Source of the DNA: Mesostigma viride
Lineage: Eukaryota > Streptophyta > Mesostigmatophyceae > Mesostigmatales > Mesostigmataceae
Length of the DNA stretch: 64,000 nt
Reading direction: 5' to 3'
Assembly: GCA_009746045.1 (NCBI GenBank)
Contig: RPFO01000165.1
Span: 6,187,689 to 6,251,688 of the forward strand
The position numbers were made by a program, and so were the translations under genes. Below, one piece after another: positions 54,956 to 64,000 of this stretch (its first letter is position 1; the number at the start of each line of letters is the position of its first letter). Below the pieces are notes generated by a model. It was not told the origin of the DNA, ran no database searches, and saw only the letters and a list, made by a program, of their open reading frames with translations.

Positions 54956-55171
54956 ACATCATTTGTCCCCCCCCCTCCCCATCTATTTCTACGTTGGCAG
55001 ATGGCAAACGTAGATCCCCACGCCATGTGTGGGGGGGAATAAAACATGGCAGACCGGGATGTCACGCCAGCCCGGTCTGCCCGAGTTGTTTAGCCCATGT
55101 TACCTCATTTGGCAGCGATCACCATCGCTGCCGCTCTCGTGAATTCGGGGTGAAAGCGCACGGTGTCACGG

Positions 55172-55455
55172 TGTCTCAACATGTTTGTAGTTTTTGTAGT
55201 TGGTGTCTCGGTGTCTCAGAAACTCGTGGTCCGCATTGAGTGGGTGTCACGGTGTCACGACATCTGATTGGCCCGGTTCAGATTCGTTTTTTTTTAATTT
55301 TTTTTTAATTCGTTTTTTTTTTTTTTTTAATTTGGGGCGAATCTGAACCGGGCCAATCAGATGTCGTGACACCGTGACACCCACTCAATGCGGACCACGA
55401 GTTTCTGAGACACCGAGACACCAACTACAAACCAACTACAAACATGTTGAGACAT
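55172..55455. repeat. Long inverted repeat (hairpin, ~115-bp arms)
   Basis: The left arm 55,172-55,286 and right arm 55,338-55,455 are reverse complements with one small indel. They are separated by a T/A-homopolymer spacer. The arms contain CGTGACAC units and GTGTCTCGGTGTCTCAGAAA. It lies between the divergent start codons at 54,955 (-) and 55,544 (+). It could be a transposon end, a bidirectional promoter element, or both. Confidence 0.9.
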
Positions 55456-55543
55456 CGGTGTCACAAGGTGTGCAGCAGGTATTTCCTTTCAATCCCCGAG
55501 GAAATTATCCATTCATCGGCCATTCTGGTCAGGATAGCTATTA

Positions 55544-57739
55544 ATGGCTAGCGGCGAGCAGCAGCAGCCGGCGGCAGGTATTGGGAACAATGGCGTGGAT
55601 GCCGAAAATGCGGAGCATGACGATGGAACGGGCGTAGCACGGCCAACGGGGGAGGAGACTGAGAGCGCAGTTGATGCGGGGACACCCGTAGGTGATGAAG
55701 GGCGGGGGAATAAGAAATCGCTCGTGTACGTCAAGGGTGCTGTCAATGAAGTTAATAGACACGCTAGAACGGATGCCTCTGATGATTCTGAAGATGGTGA
55801 AAACGACCGAACAGGCAAGACGGCCTCTCAAGGGAAATCACAGGTAAATTACGACAGGGGGGGGGGTCGGCGTTTGCTGCCAGGGTTTGTGATAAAGGAG
55901 CACAGCAATATCGCTCCCTTTCTACGAGTGCTGTCAGGGCTAGCTTTCAGTCACACATGAGCGCAGGCTTGCTTGGTTCTGACAGTTAGTGCCGGCAGCA
56001 TGCCGAACCCTTTTTTTGTTCGTGGGCGGCTCAAAACAAGGACAATATTTGCCGATGTGCTTTCATGATTAGCCATGCTACCCCCGATATTTATATGCAT
56101 GCTTCTATCTCATTGTGAGTATTACAATTCGATATTTCTATGCTTCTCAGGGGCACGTCTAGCATTTTATAATGTGACATTGCTTGAATGATTGCCGTTC
56201 TTAATTGCAACAGGCACACACCTATCGAGGGCCGCAGACGTGCCTGGTGAAATACCTAGGATTTCTGGGGGTGCACCTGAAGGCAGCCGGCCCCTCGAGC
56301 GTGACCGTGAAGGGTGGCACTTCCTCCAAGCCAGCTGTTCTTCGGATGCTGGACCTGGGCAAAGGCCTTCCGAGCACTACCAAGCTCGTCAATGGGGAGC
56401 AGTTAATGACCACCCCAGAGGTCAACATCACACCGGCTCAGGATTTCCACAAGCTGCTTGTTAGCAGGTTTTCCGAGTTAAACAGCAAGGCTGACTGGCC
56501 TCAGTTGCACGTTTCGTGCAAAGCGGCCAGCGGTGGTAGCACAAAGAATCTGACGACATTCTCCGTCGGTGACATCTGCACGCATGCAGAGGAGGCCATC
56601 ATCATGCGTGACCTACACGCCAATGCCACGGGCCAAACCACTGTGCGGCTTCTCATCGTAGGACTCGCTTGTGTGAGGGGACCGAGCGACAGTCGTGATC
56701 ACTCAAATTGGATGGCGATGGTGCGTCCCATTTACAGCGATGAGGATGGAGTATGGAAGGTTCCCTCGTTCGCATCCGGTGAAATCCGGGTGGCGTGGTG
56801 CCGACCATTCCAGTTAATGGTTGACTCTATCGCCACCGCCGACTTGCACGACACATCAAGTGCTACCTTGGCGGATGCAGTGGCGGACATCACGTCAGCG
56901 TTTACCCGCCCGGAGTCGCGCACCAAGGCGCTATTAAGAACGACTGCCAAGGGCGGACCGCGCTATCACGTAAGTAAATTATAAATATCTTGCATTGTTG
57001 GTATTCCCCTATGCTAGACTGACATGTCTTTTGTGCAACCCATACGCATTGGCACGTATAGAATTAAAATTAGTATGATCTACATCGTACTAGAAGATTA
57101 CCCGTTACTTGTATTTATAAGAAAAACATAATTTATTATTTTCATTAACCTTGGGTGAATTGTGGATGTCAACCTTTGTTCATGCATGCATGTGCGCAAT
57201 TTCAGGTGCTCGCTGTGCTCCCGCCTGCTGCACCCAACGAGGACGGTGAAGATGAAAGCGAGGGCGAGGATGATGTCTGCTATGACTTGGAGGGAGAGGA
57301 GGAGGAGGAGCATGACATTGGAGGAGGGGCGGGCGAAGATGGCAGCGAGCCGGAACACGTGTCACCCGTCAAGAAGGACAAGAAGCAAGTCTCGCAGCGG
57401 CAACTGGGGGCGAGCGATCGGAGCATGCGCCCGCGCCAAATTGCATATCCAGGCGGGAAGTCATTGTCATCTGGGGGGACAAAGGCAGCAATATCCGAGA
57501 ATGTGGTGCCAACTGCCCCCCCGGCAGAGTGGCTGGAGCCGTTGAATCAAGCGATGCAGGCAACGCAGGCGGCCCTCACGGACCTTCAAGCATGGGTGGG
57601 GTTCCTACCCAAGCAAGGCCGGAAAAAGGCGCCGCCCAATCTGCCAGCGCAAATCAGCGAGCTGAGCGCGAAAATTTCAAAGTGCCAGACGTCATTGGCA
57701 GCACAGTTTGCCGGATCGTTAGCCTGTCCTTTTAGCTAG
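55544..57739 (+). CDS. Unknown three-exon protein, divergent from the DUF7869-like gene
   Basis: Exons 55,544-55,843; 56,214-56,969; 57,206-57,739 all join in phase 0, giving 529 residues with no frameshift. Exon 1 is acidic and low-complexity (MASGEQQQPAAGIGNN). Exon 2 holds a folded-looking domain: TCLVKYLGFLGVHLKAAGP, LRMLDLGKGLPSTTKLV, WPQLHVSCKAASGG, VRLLIVGLACVRGPSD and NWMAMVRPIYSDEDGVWKVP. Exon 3 has a Glu/Asp-rich run, a basic KKDKKQ patch and a C-terminal helical region (LNQAMQATQAALTDLQAW). I do not recognise the family. Its position, sharing the hairpin intergenic region with the transposase-like gene, makes an accessory protein of the same element possible. Confidence 0.6.
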
Positions 57740-57829
57740 CCGCGCCCGATTGCAGCTGTGGCATGCCTTTGGCATGAAGGAGACTGGGGGTCTCTGCCCT
57801 TTCTCCTGTAGTGCACACACAGGGATTAA

Positions 57830-57895
57830 AAGCACTTCGGTGCTCCGTGACTCCCCAACGGGAGCACGAGTTTAATTAATTAATTAATTAAGTAG
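57830..57895. repeat. Repeat end with AATT tail
   Basis: GGTGCTCCGTGACTCCCCAA, CGGGAGCACGAG and a TTAATTAATTAATTAA run. The reverse complement of CTCCCCAACGGGAGCACGAG is seen at about 28,907-28,931, and a related form at 50,320-50,341. It marks the end of another dispersed element. Confidence 0.5.
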
Positions 57896-58017
57896 CTTCC
57901 ATCATCATTCCGTCATCATTCCGTCATCGCGACTAGGAGAAGTGCACCACCCTTATGCTGGCATCTGCCACCCCTATAGTGACCCTATAGTGACCGCGGC
58001 CTAGGATGGGGTCTCAC

Positions 58018-58048
58018 CCTAAGCCCTAAACCCTAAAACCCTAAACCA
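58018..58048. repeat. Interstitial telomere-type repeat (CCCTAAA)
   Basis: CCCTAAG, CCCTAAA, CCCTAAAA and CCCTAAACC follow in tandem. This is the plant/green-algal telomere unit, here inside a chromosome arm and not at an end. Confidence 0.8.
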
Positions 58049-58160
58049 CCTGCAAAAACAGAAGTGCCCCCCTGCCACCACTGCTCACCAGATTGTGACA
58101 TTTAGGCTGGCATCTGTCACCACCCCGGCAGTTGTGATGGTGTGTTTGGGGTGTGACAAG

Positions 58161-58540
58161 GATGGCGAAAAATTGCACGTACTTACTCTTATATAAAGAA
58201 CGCCCAATTTTTTGCCACCCTGCCACCCCTTGGCGCGGGTCATAGGAGGTGTTTGTCAAGGTGTGAGAGTGATGGCGAAAAATTGCACGTACTTACTCTT
58301 ATATAAAGAACGCCCAATTTTTCGCCACCCTGCCACCCCTTGGCGCGGGTCATAGGAGGTGTTTGTCAAGGTGTGAGAGTGATGGCGAAAAATTGCACGT
58401 ACTTACTCTTAAGAAAAGAACGCCCAATTTTTCGCCACCTCCCCCCACTGGCCGGCGCTGAGGTGGCGTGGGTTGTTGGATGTGGCGAAAAATTGCACGT
58501 ACTTACTCTTAAGAAAAGACCGCCCAATTTTTCGCCATGG
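58161..58540. repeat. Fourfold repeat of a short inverted-repeat unit
   Basis: Units begin at 58,161, 58,271, 58,381 and 58,481; the period is 110 bp for the first three. Each contains TGGCGAAAAATTG, a core CACGTACTTACTCTTA with TATAAAG or AGAAAAG, then CAATTTTTCGCCA. The two ends are complementary and form a 12-13 bp stem around a ~30-nt loop. In the first two copies the core holds a TATATAAAG box. Confidence 0.9.
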
Positions 58541-58609
58541 CCTCGCAGGGTGAGGGAGCCGGCGAGTGCCGCGCGGCGGGGTGTGCAGAGTGTTAGGGTT
58601 TATTAATCT

Positions 58610-60578
58610 GAAAACTCAGACGACCTATGCAAGAATCCCATACGACCTGCGTCGATGCATGAGAGGTTTACTCTACTTTTTTAAACCCGCAGTTAGAACT
58701 GCAATTCGAGACGAAATGAAAATTGTTTTCAGCATATATTGACGCGTTTTATACTGCATAAACGAATTCATTAACTCTTCAACCGTCTGGACTGGAACCA
58801 CCGAAACGGACTGAGTTTGGGTATCTTTGTGCGCCTGAGAGTAACTAGCCAAATAAGATTTTCTGGCCCACCCTTGGAACCAAGCATGCTTTTATATCAA
58901 ATAATGTTTGGGAAATTTGGTTGGTCACATATCTATGCCCCATGCATGCTATAAATAGCACCCCCCCCAGGGGGGTACGGTGCACATGGGGTTGGTGACA
59001 TATATAATGCATTATAGACCATTTACACAAATCAGGTGGCCCTGGCCTTTTAAAGGCAGTTTATTAGAATCACAGGCATGCCATCAATGCATTCACAGCA
59101 TGAAATGTCACAGAACTGCACATGCTAGCTAGCAAACAGCCCAAAATAGCTCAGACCGTTATAACGGTGCAAGCTATTTTGGGACGGTTGCTAGAACTGC
59201 CGTATAGGTTTCCTATCCCAAAGTGGCACAAAACAACAACTAGATGGCCACAAAAGCAATGCCAACACCATGTCCAGCATATAAGACACAAGCTCATGCT
59301 ATACAATAGGTGTAAGGCTCATATCAAGGCCTAAAGCGCGCGTACAAAGGGTGGCAAGGAGCTACATCACTAACACACCCAATGAACGACAAAACACCTC
59401 TATGTTCTTGGAAACAATGAATAAAACAATAGGAATAAGTTGGTATAATGCTCCCATGCAAACAGGTTATGGGTATCTCCACGATTTTCACATGCAATGG
59501 ATGCAAAACAAGAAGGTGGGCGTTGGCCAGCAAAACAAGAAGCCACGCCTAACACTGGTCAGAAAAGAACTTGTCTCGGGGTGCTTGACCAAGGAAAAGC
59601 ATTGGGTAATCAACGTTACCATATTAGTGACCGATAACAATCGTTACCTCGCTATTTCCGTTGCAGCATCAGCTAACGGTGACCAAACATGGTCCAAAAT
59701 CTGCTTGACCTGATGGTATTCCCCAACCATGACAAGCCGATGCGTAGAGGCAGCAAAACAACAAAAAGACAATCACAACCCCTCGGTAATAACTCTGATA
59801 TTAGCTTTAAACGATAATACAACTATATACGGCTAATAGAACACGCTTGGAGGCTAGAACGTACCAGGTCGGTACAGCAGATTACCTTTCTTGCGCGAGC
59901 CAGCACGCCAGAGTAATGGACGCAGCCTCGAGCCTTTACTGGCTGCCAATGCTAATAAATCTTGTTGGGAACAACGTACTAAATTGATCGATGCGCAGAT
60001 GTCTGGGAAAATTCGGCCTAGCAACATGCAGCACTCGCACCATCACTGCCTGGCCGCTAACGTCATTTGCTGCGCCGACCAGCACCCCGAGACCCATCTA
60101 CGTACCTCCAAACCTTCCATGGCTAGGGATATTCAATTTTTAGGATCTAAGAATCATGCCTACAAAATTTGAGTCCAATACGTCAAGCCATTCTCTCGTA
60201 CCAGTCAGTTCTTTGCACCGCCATAGCCATGCGCGTCAATATTTTTCCTGCACGTCGGTCCCGTTGGACCATGGTACCCCCCTAACTTTGCTCAAGCATA
60301 TCTCCCTGGCCAGGTGTCCAAAGTACGGTCTGAAGTGCTCTACGGAAAGCTGACGTCTAGATCTTTCGATCCCCCCAGGTTTGACCGTTAAATTATTATT
60401 GGCGCGGCGCCTGGTAGGCGCACAAACCCAGTCCGTTAGAGTGGTGGGACTTCAACTGGTACCACGAAAACGGCGCGAGAACGGTTTAAGAGTTAAAAAA
60501 TATATCACGTTCACATTCGTTATCAGCTCAACAAGAGCGAAATGGCAAGCTCGTTGCCGTCGTCAACAAGACGACACT
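58610..60578. other. Gene-poor stretch
   Basis: No supported gene. At 59,124-59,195 there is an imperfect hairpin (arms AGCCCAAAATAGCT / AGCTATTTTGGGAC around the perfect palindrome ACCGTTATAACGGT), MITE-like in look. An open frame of 120 codons at 59,351-59,713 has no recognisable motif. Confidence 0.4.
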
Positions 60579-61151
60579 CTACTCCTTGTCCTTGGAGTGT
60601 CCAGTCAGGCTCTTCACGTACGAGGCGGAGTTCTTCTTGTCGCCATGGCCGTGGGAGCTTGACGCTCCCTCGCGGCTCCTCTTCCTGCCATTGGAAGTGG
60701 CGGTCTTTGCGTCCTCGAAACCCTTCTTTACCTCCTCCCATGCCCTGTAGAGCGCAATGGGGGAAATGCCTGGCTGGCGCTTGGACTTGGAGAAGCCATT
60801 GAGGAAATCGTCAACCATCTTAACGCACCCGTCGGCTTGGTCGAGGCGAATCCACTCGCAGCGGTCCTCGACCTTCCTCGGCTTTGCCGCATTCTTCTCG
60901 TAGACCCACTCGACGCAAATTTTCGGCGTCTTGCGGTCGACATCGTCATATCCGGCGTCGTGAATCTTGAAGACCTCGCAGGTAGGTCCGGTGCCTCCAA
61001 CAGCACCTTCGTTTCCGGAAAGAAGGGAGACCTTGTGCGTCAGGTGTGCGAGCTGGTCAGATATCTTTGTCTGGCCGTCCTCGAGACCATCGAGGATTTT
61101 TCCAAGCGTGGCCAACGCCTTCTCGCAGGGCCCTGCGTTTCGGGAAGCCAT
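60579..61151 (-). CDS. Unknown 190-residue protein in virus-like cluster
   Basis: An intronless frame starting MASRNAGPCEKALATLGKIL. The N-terminal third is helical and probably coiled coil (LDGLEDGQTKISDQLAHL). The middle (VFKIHDAGYDDVDRKTPKIC, VEWVYEKNAAKPRKVED) looks like a small beta-rich domain. The tail is Lys/Ser/His-rich (GRKRSREGASSSHGHGDKK), as in nucleic-acid-binding proteins. I do not recognise it. It is in the same direction as the next two genes, at 342 bp spacing. Confidence 0.5.
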   Translation of the reverse strand: MASRNAGPCEKALATLGKILDGLEDGQTKISDQLAHLTHKVSLLSGNEGAVGGTGPTCEVFKIHDAGYDDVDRKTPKICVEWVYEKNAAKPRKVEDRCEWIRLDQADGCVKMVDDFLNGFSKSKRQPGISPIALYRAWEEVKKGFEDAKTATSNGRKRSREGASSSHGHGDKKNSASYVKSLTGHSKDKE

Positions 61152-61493
61152 GGCTACCGGCAGAGGGCTTGCAACGTGAGATGCGTGACTTGCACGTGAT
61201 TTTGCCTATTTGTGCACAATGTGCCAAGGTCCGTTACGTCTGCTGGCACGGCCTGGACAGGACGCGAAGGTGGCTGGACTTGTACAAGTGTCGAACTTGG
61301 CTAAATTTCGGAGCGATGCAAGTCTAAGGTGGCCTCTACCACGTGGCGAGTTCTGGGACGTGAATTTAGGTAAAAAGACTCGTAAGCGTGCGAGTAATCA
61401 ACTGGGTCACTTGTCAATCGCCTGAACGAAGATTCTAGAGTGTCCACGAGAGTGAATTTTCCGAAGCAACCACCCATATATGATGCGCAGAAA

Positions 61494-62006
61494 TTACTTG
61501 CCATGACATTTGCATTTATTAAAACCTCGCACCCTCTCAAATTGTAACACGCAGACGAAAGAATCGTATGCAGCGACGTTTTGATATTCCGTGTCTCCTA
61601 CGTCCCTATCTATGTGGGCCAACCTTATCTCCAGAATGCCCCCGTTCCTAAAGAGATGTGGATTCCTCAAATTGAAATATGCGTGATCATTGATCAAAGA
61701 ATAGTCGAAAGTGGTCGTTGTTGCTGTTGCTTTTTTGCATATTTCTGATCCCAACACAACCCCCTGGTCCAAATTGTGCTCACCACCCAAGAAACTAGGG
61801 GATACCAAGCCAATGAGCACGTGAGGGGGGTTGCTTTCGATTCCTGCAATGGACGCAAAGTGAAGCCCGCCTCTCCAATCCCCGTCAATGATGGGAGCAC
61901 TTGGATCTGGCTTAATTTTAAAACGAAATGCCGCATTGTCAACGTCACTGTCACTCGATGAAGCCTCGCTGTCAAGTACTATCTGGTAATAATTTGGATA
62001 GTCCAT
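61494..62006 (-). CDS. Small protein, possible viral minor capsid (penton-type)
   Basis: An intronless 170-residue frame. It opens MDYPNYYQIVLDSEASSS and closes GILEIRLAHIDRDVGD...FVCVLQFERVRGF. Short virion proteins of polinton-like viruses and related algal viruses, as I remember them, often begin with YYxIxLDS and end with a strand-rich 'LEIR ... F.L.FE' segment. The all-beta look would suit a jelly roll. This is pattern memory, not a search result. The start codon lies 38 bp after the stop of the upstream Ig-repeat gene, an operon-like spacing unlike the host genes here. Confidence 0.4.
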   Translation of the reverse strand: MDYPNYYQIVLDSEASSSDSDVDNAAFRFKIKPDPSAPIIDGDWRGGLHFASIAGIESNPPHVLIGLVSPSFLGGEHNLDQGVVLGSEICKKATATTTTFDYSLINDHAYFNLRNPHLFRNGGILEIRLAHIDRDVGDTEYQNVAAYDSFVCVLQFERVRGFNKCKCHGK

Positions 62007-62044
62007 TGCTTACATGATATGGATAGATATTTAGTTATAGAGGC

Positions 62045-64000
62045 CTATGCTGGAGGAGTTAACGGTGCCCCCCACTTGGCGGCAAGGTATTGACGGATCA
62101 TCGTCAGTTCGGCGGAAGTCTTGTACGTGTTGTAAATGAGCACCTCGCCGATCCAGCCGTCGAAGGCACGTTGACCGTTGGCTGAGTCGCCGCCCAAGTT
62201 CAGGTTGGCGGAGAAAGGGGCTGATGTGAAGCTGTTACTGACGACCGTGCCCTCCCTACCGTCGAACGTCGCGCTCCACACCTTGGGGGTGACCGATGCA
62301 TCGTACGAGACGTGGAGGACGTGAGGTTGGTCGTCGAAAAACTGACTGCCGGTCGCCACTTCCTTGACGGCCGTGTTGGACGCGTAATTTGTTACTTTGA
62401 GCGAGTCTGTCTGGTACACAATGGCAGGCGTGCTTCCGGGCGCGCACAACATCATGCCTTTTGTCGCTGTGCCTGATGAGACGTAAGGATCTGGGCGGGC
62501 GAGTGCTGTGTTGCGCTGTTTGGCGACGATCACGATGGTGCGCGTGTTCGCGTTGAGGATGTTTCCGGAATACGCCAAAAAACGCTGGCTGGAGTAGTAG
62601 AACCGAAGCCACGAAGATGCGGAGGATAGAGACGTCGCGTCTCTTTCTGGTTGCATGCCGCTTGTTGCCTGCGTCAGGTGGTAGGTGTTCTTCTTGTCCG
62701 CCATCCTGCCGACCTTGGACGCGTACGCGGGAGCCCCTCCCGTTCCGTCGCTGTTGACGGAAAGGGTGGACACGTCCGATGGATCGTACCACGCCAAGAC
62801 GGACGAGTCCGAAGCGGGGTTGTAAACTGGCGTATACGTAAAAGTAAGCGGGTTAGACGCCGAGTTCCCATGGCCCGACACGGAGTCTGTCGCCGCGTTG
62901 GCACCCACGCTGACGGTCGTCAGTGTGTTCGAGGTTCCTGACACGTCGAACGTGTAAAACGCCGCGTTTACCTGCACCAAGTTGGACGCCGTCCCGTTGG
63001 TAACGACGATGTCCCCGAGCGCAAAACCAGTGACTGACCGGCTGAAGGTAGCCGTCACGCCGACTGGGCTCGCGGACGGTGTTGCCCCGGCCGAAGTCGC
63101 GAGGGTGACGGTAGGCGGCGGGGAGTAGGTGAACGCGACCGTGTTGGACTCGGCGTTTGTGACCCCGAATTCGCCTACCGTCGTGCCATCGACCACCCTC
63201 ACGGTCGTCTGGGAGTATGGAGTGGTCGGTGTCATTGCGAACTGGTATGATGCCCCGGTACCGGTTACCGACGACGCTGTTCCGTTGTTCACGTAGATGT
63301 CCCAGCTACCAAACCCGTCACGGGCTTGTCAAATGTGACATCCATTGTGACGGGGCTTGTGGTTGGATATGTCCCTGCAGCTGTAGATAGAGCGACTGTG
63401 ATAGGTGGAGGGCTCAGTGTGAATGTTAGAGTATTGGATGCGTCGTTTCCACCGTCCACCACATCCACTCCCACGCTAACAGTGGTGGGGGTGTATGCCG
63501 TGATGGGAGTGACCGAGAATGTATAAGATGAACCACTGCCTGTCAACGAGGAAGCGGTCCCATTGGTAACTACTATGTCGTCTATGGAAAAACCAGCTAT
63601 GGACTTACTGAAAGTGGCAGCCACTGCGATAGGGCTCGCAGTAGGATTAGCGCCTGCCGTTGTAGCAAGTGTGACGGTGGTGGAAGGAGGGGTGTAGGTA
63701 AATGATAACAGGTTGGATTCGTCGTTATATGCCCCAGAAACCCCTGTTACCTTATTTTCTTTCACGGAAACCGTGGTTGGGATCGAACCTGTGATATTTG
63801 TTATATCAAAAAAATACGTCGCCGGTGCACCTAAAAAGAGGTCGACTGCCGTTCCGTTTGTCACGTCAATGTCTGATAGATCAAAACCAGTGACGTCTTC
63901 ATTAAATGTCGCCATCACGAAAACGGGGACATTCGATGGTGTAAGGTCCACTGTTGATAACCCAACCGTGACCGAGGTACTAGGAACGCGTCGTTTATAT
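62045..64000 (-). CDS. Ig-like repeat protein with LamG-type C-terminus (frameshifted, open at right edge)
   Basis: Two minus-strand frames (63,951-63,289 and 63,292-62,045) are one protein split by a missing base near 63,305: TGLVAGTST* should read TGFGSWDIYVNNG, by comparison with its sister repeats. It has at least four ~90-residue Ig-like repeats of the bacterial type, each with ATF...V.GF...DI.VTNGTAS and ...TTVSV... . A ~240-residue domain follows, starting LAWYDPSDVSTLSV and ending FDGWIGEVLIYNTYKTSAEL, like concanavalin/LamG-fold modules. Such proteins serve as surface adhesins or virion fibres. No signal peptide can be judged because the N-terminus is beyond the window. It is intronless. 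Confidence 0.7.

Noticed and set aside
59351-59713. 120-codon plus-strand frame
   Set aside because: No recognisable domain, ordinary composition, no neighbouring signals.

Overview
This window looks like nuclear DNA of a eukaryotic green alga. Host genes are intron-rich with GT-AG introns. One encodes a plant-style splicing factor 1 that adds SAP and RRM domains. There are TTTAGGG-type interstitial telomere repeats (58,018-58,048), and the retrotransposon repeats carry TGTAA/AATAAA polyadenylation signals. A prasinophyte-like chlorophyte is my best guess; the species is not proven. All exon models come from reading frames, splice signals and phase agreement only.

Layout. 1-1,380: CGGT-type minisatellite, an unassigned stretch, and a LINE-type 3' tail. 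1,380-9,503: a very large compound GGT satellite. 9,769-18,352 (-): seven 5' exons of a radical-SAM family gene whose 3' half is not visible and whose introns hold minisatellites and retroelement debris. 19,168-27,423 (+): complete seven-exon SF1/branchpoint-binding protein. 30,672-32,356 (-): four-exon LYR-motif mitochondrial assembly factor. 32,969-33,948 (+): three-exon tubulin chaperone A. The radical-SAM/SF1 pair and the LYR/TBCA pair are divergent.

34,546-45,297: a Ty3-like retrotransposon encoding Gag, zinc knuckle, protease, a C5-cytosine DNA methyltransferase domain, RT, RNase H, DDE integrase and a PHD finger. Its repeats are not ordinary LTRs. They are arranged B-internal-A-B-A, flanked by a 4-5 bp target duplication, and the A/B junction is a palindrome. 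A 15-nt segment just after the first B repeat is the exact complement of a segment inside that repeat, which suggests self-priming.

45,300-50,720: a graveyard of LINE fragments (RT on the - strand at 46.7-48.4 kb, partial copies on both strands) and short dispersed repeats. 50,780-55,455: a likely DNA transposon whose - strand gene resembles DUF7869-type RNase-H-fold proteins, bounded by CGTGACAC repeats and a ~115-bp-arm hairpin. 55,544-57,739 (+): a divergent three-exon gene of unknown function. 58.0-58.6 kb: telomere-like repeat and a fourfold hairpin repeat.

60,579-64,000 (-): compact intronless genes unlike the host genes. They are an unknown protein, a small protein that may be a viral capsid/penton type, and an Ig-repeat protein with a LamG-like C-terminus. 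This may be the edge of an integrated polinton-like or related algal virus, running off the right side.

Two themes recur. Most host exons have truncated copies of their own edges in the neighbouring intron. Several coding regions carry single-base frameshifts, which may be decay or uncorrected sequencing error.
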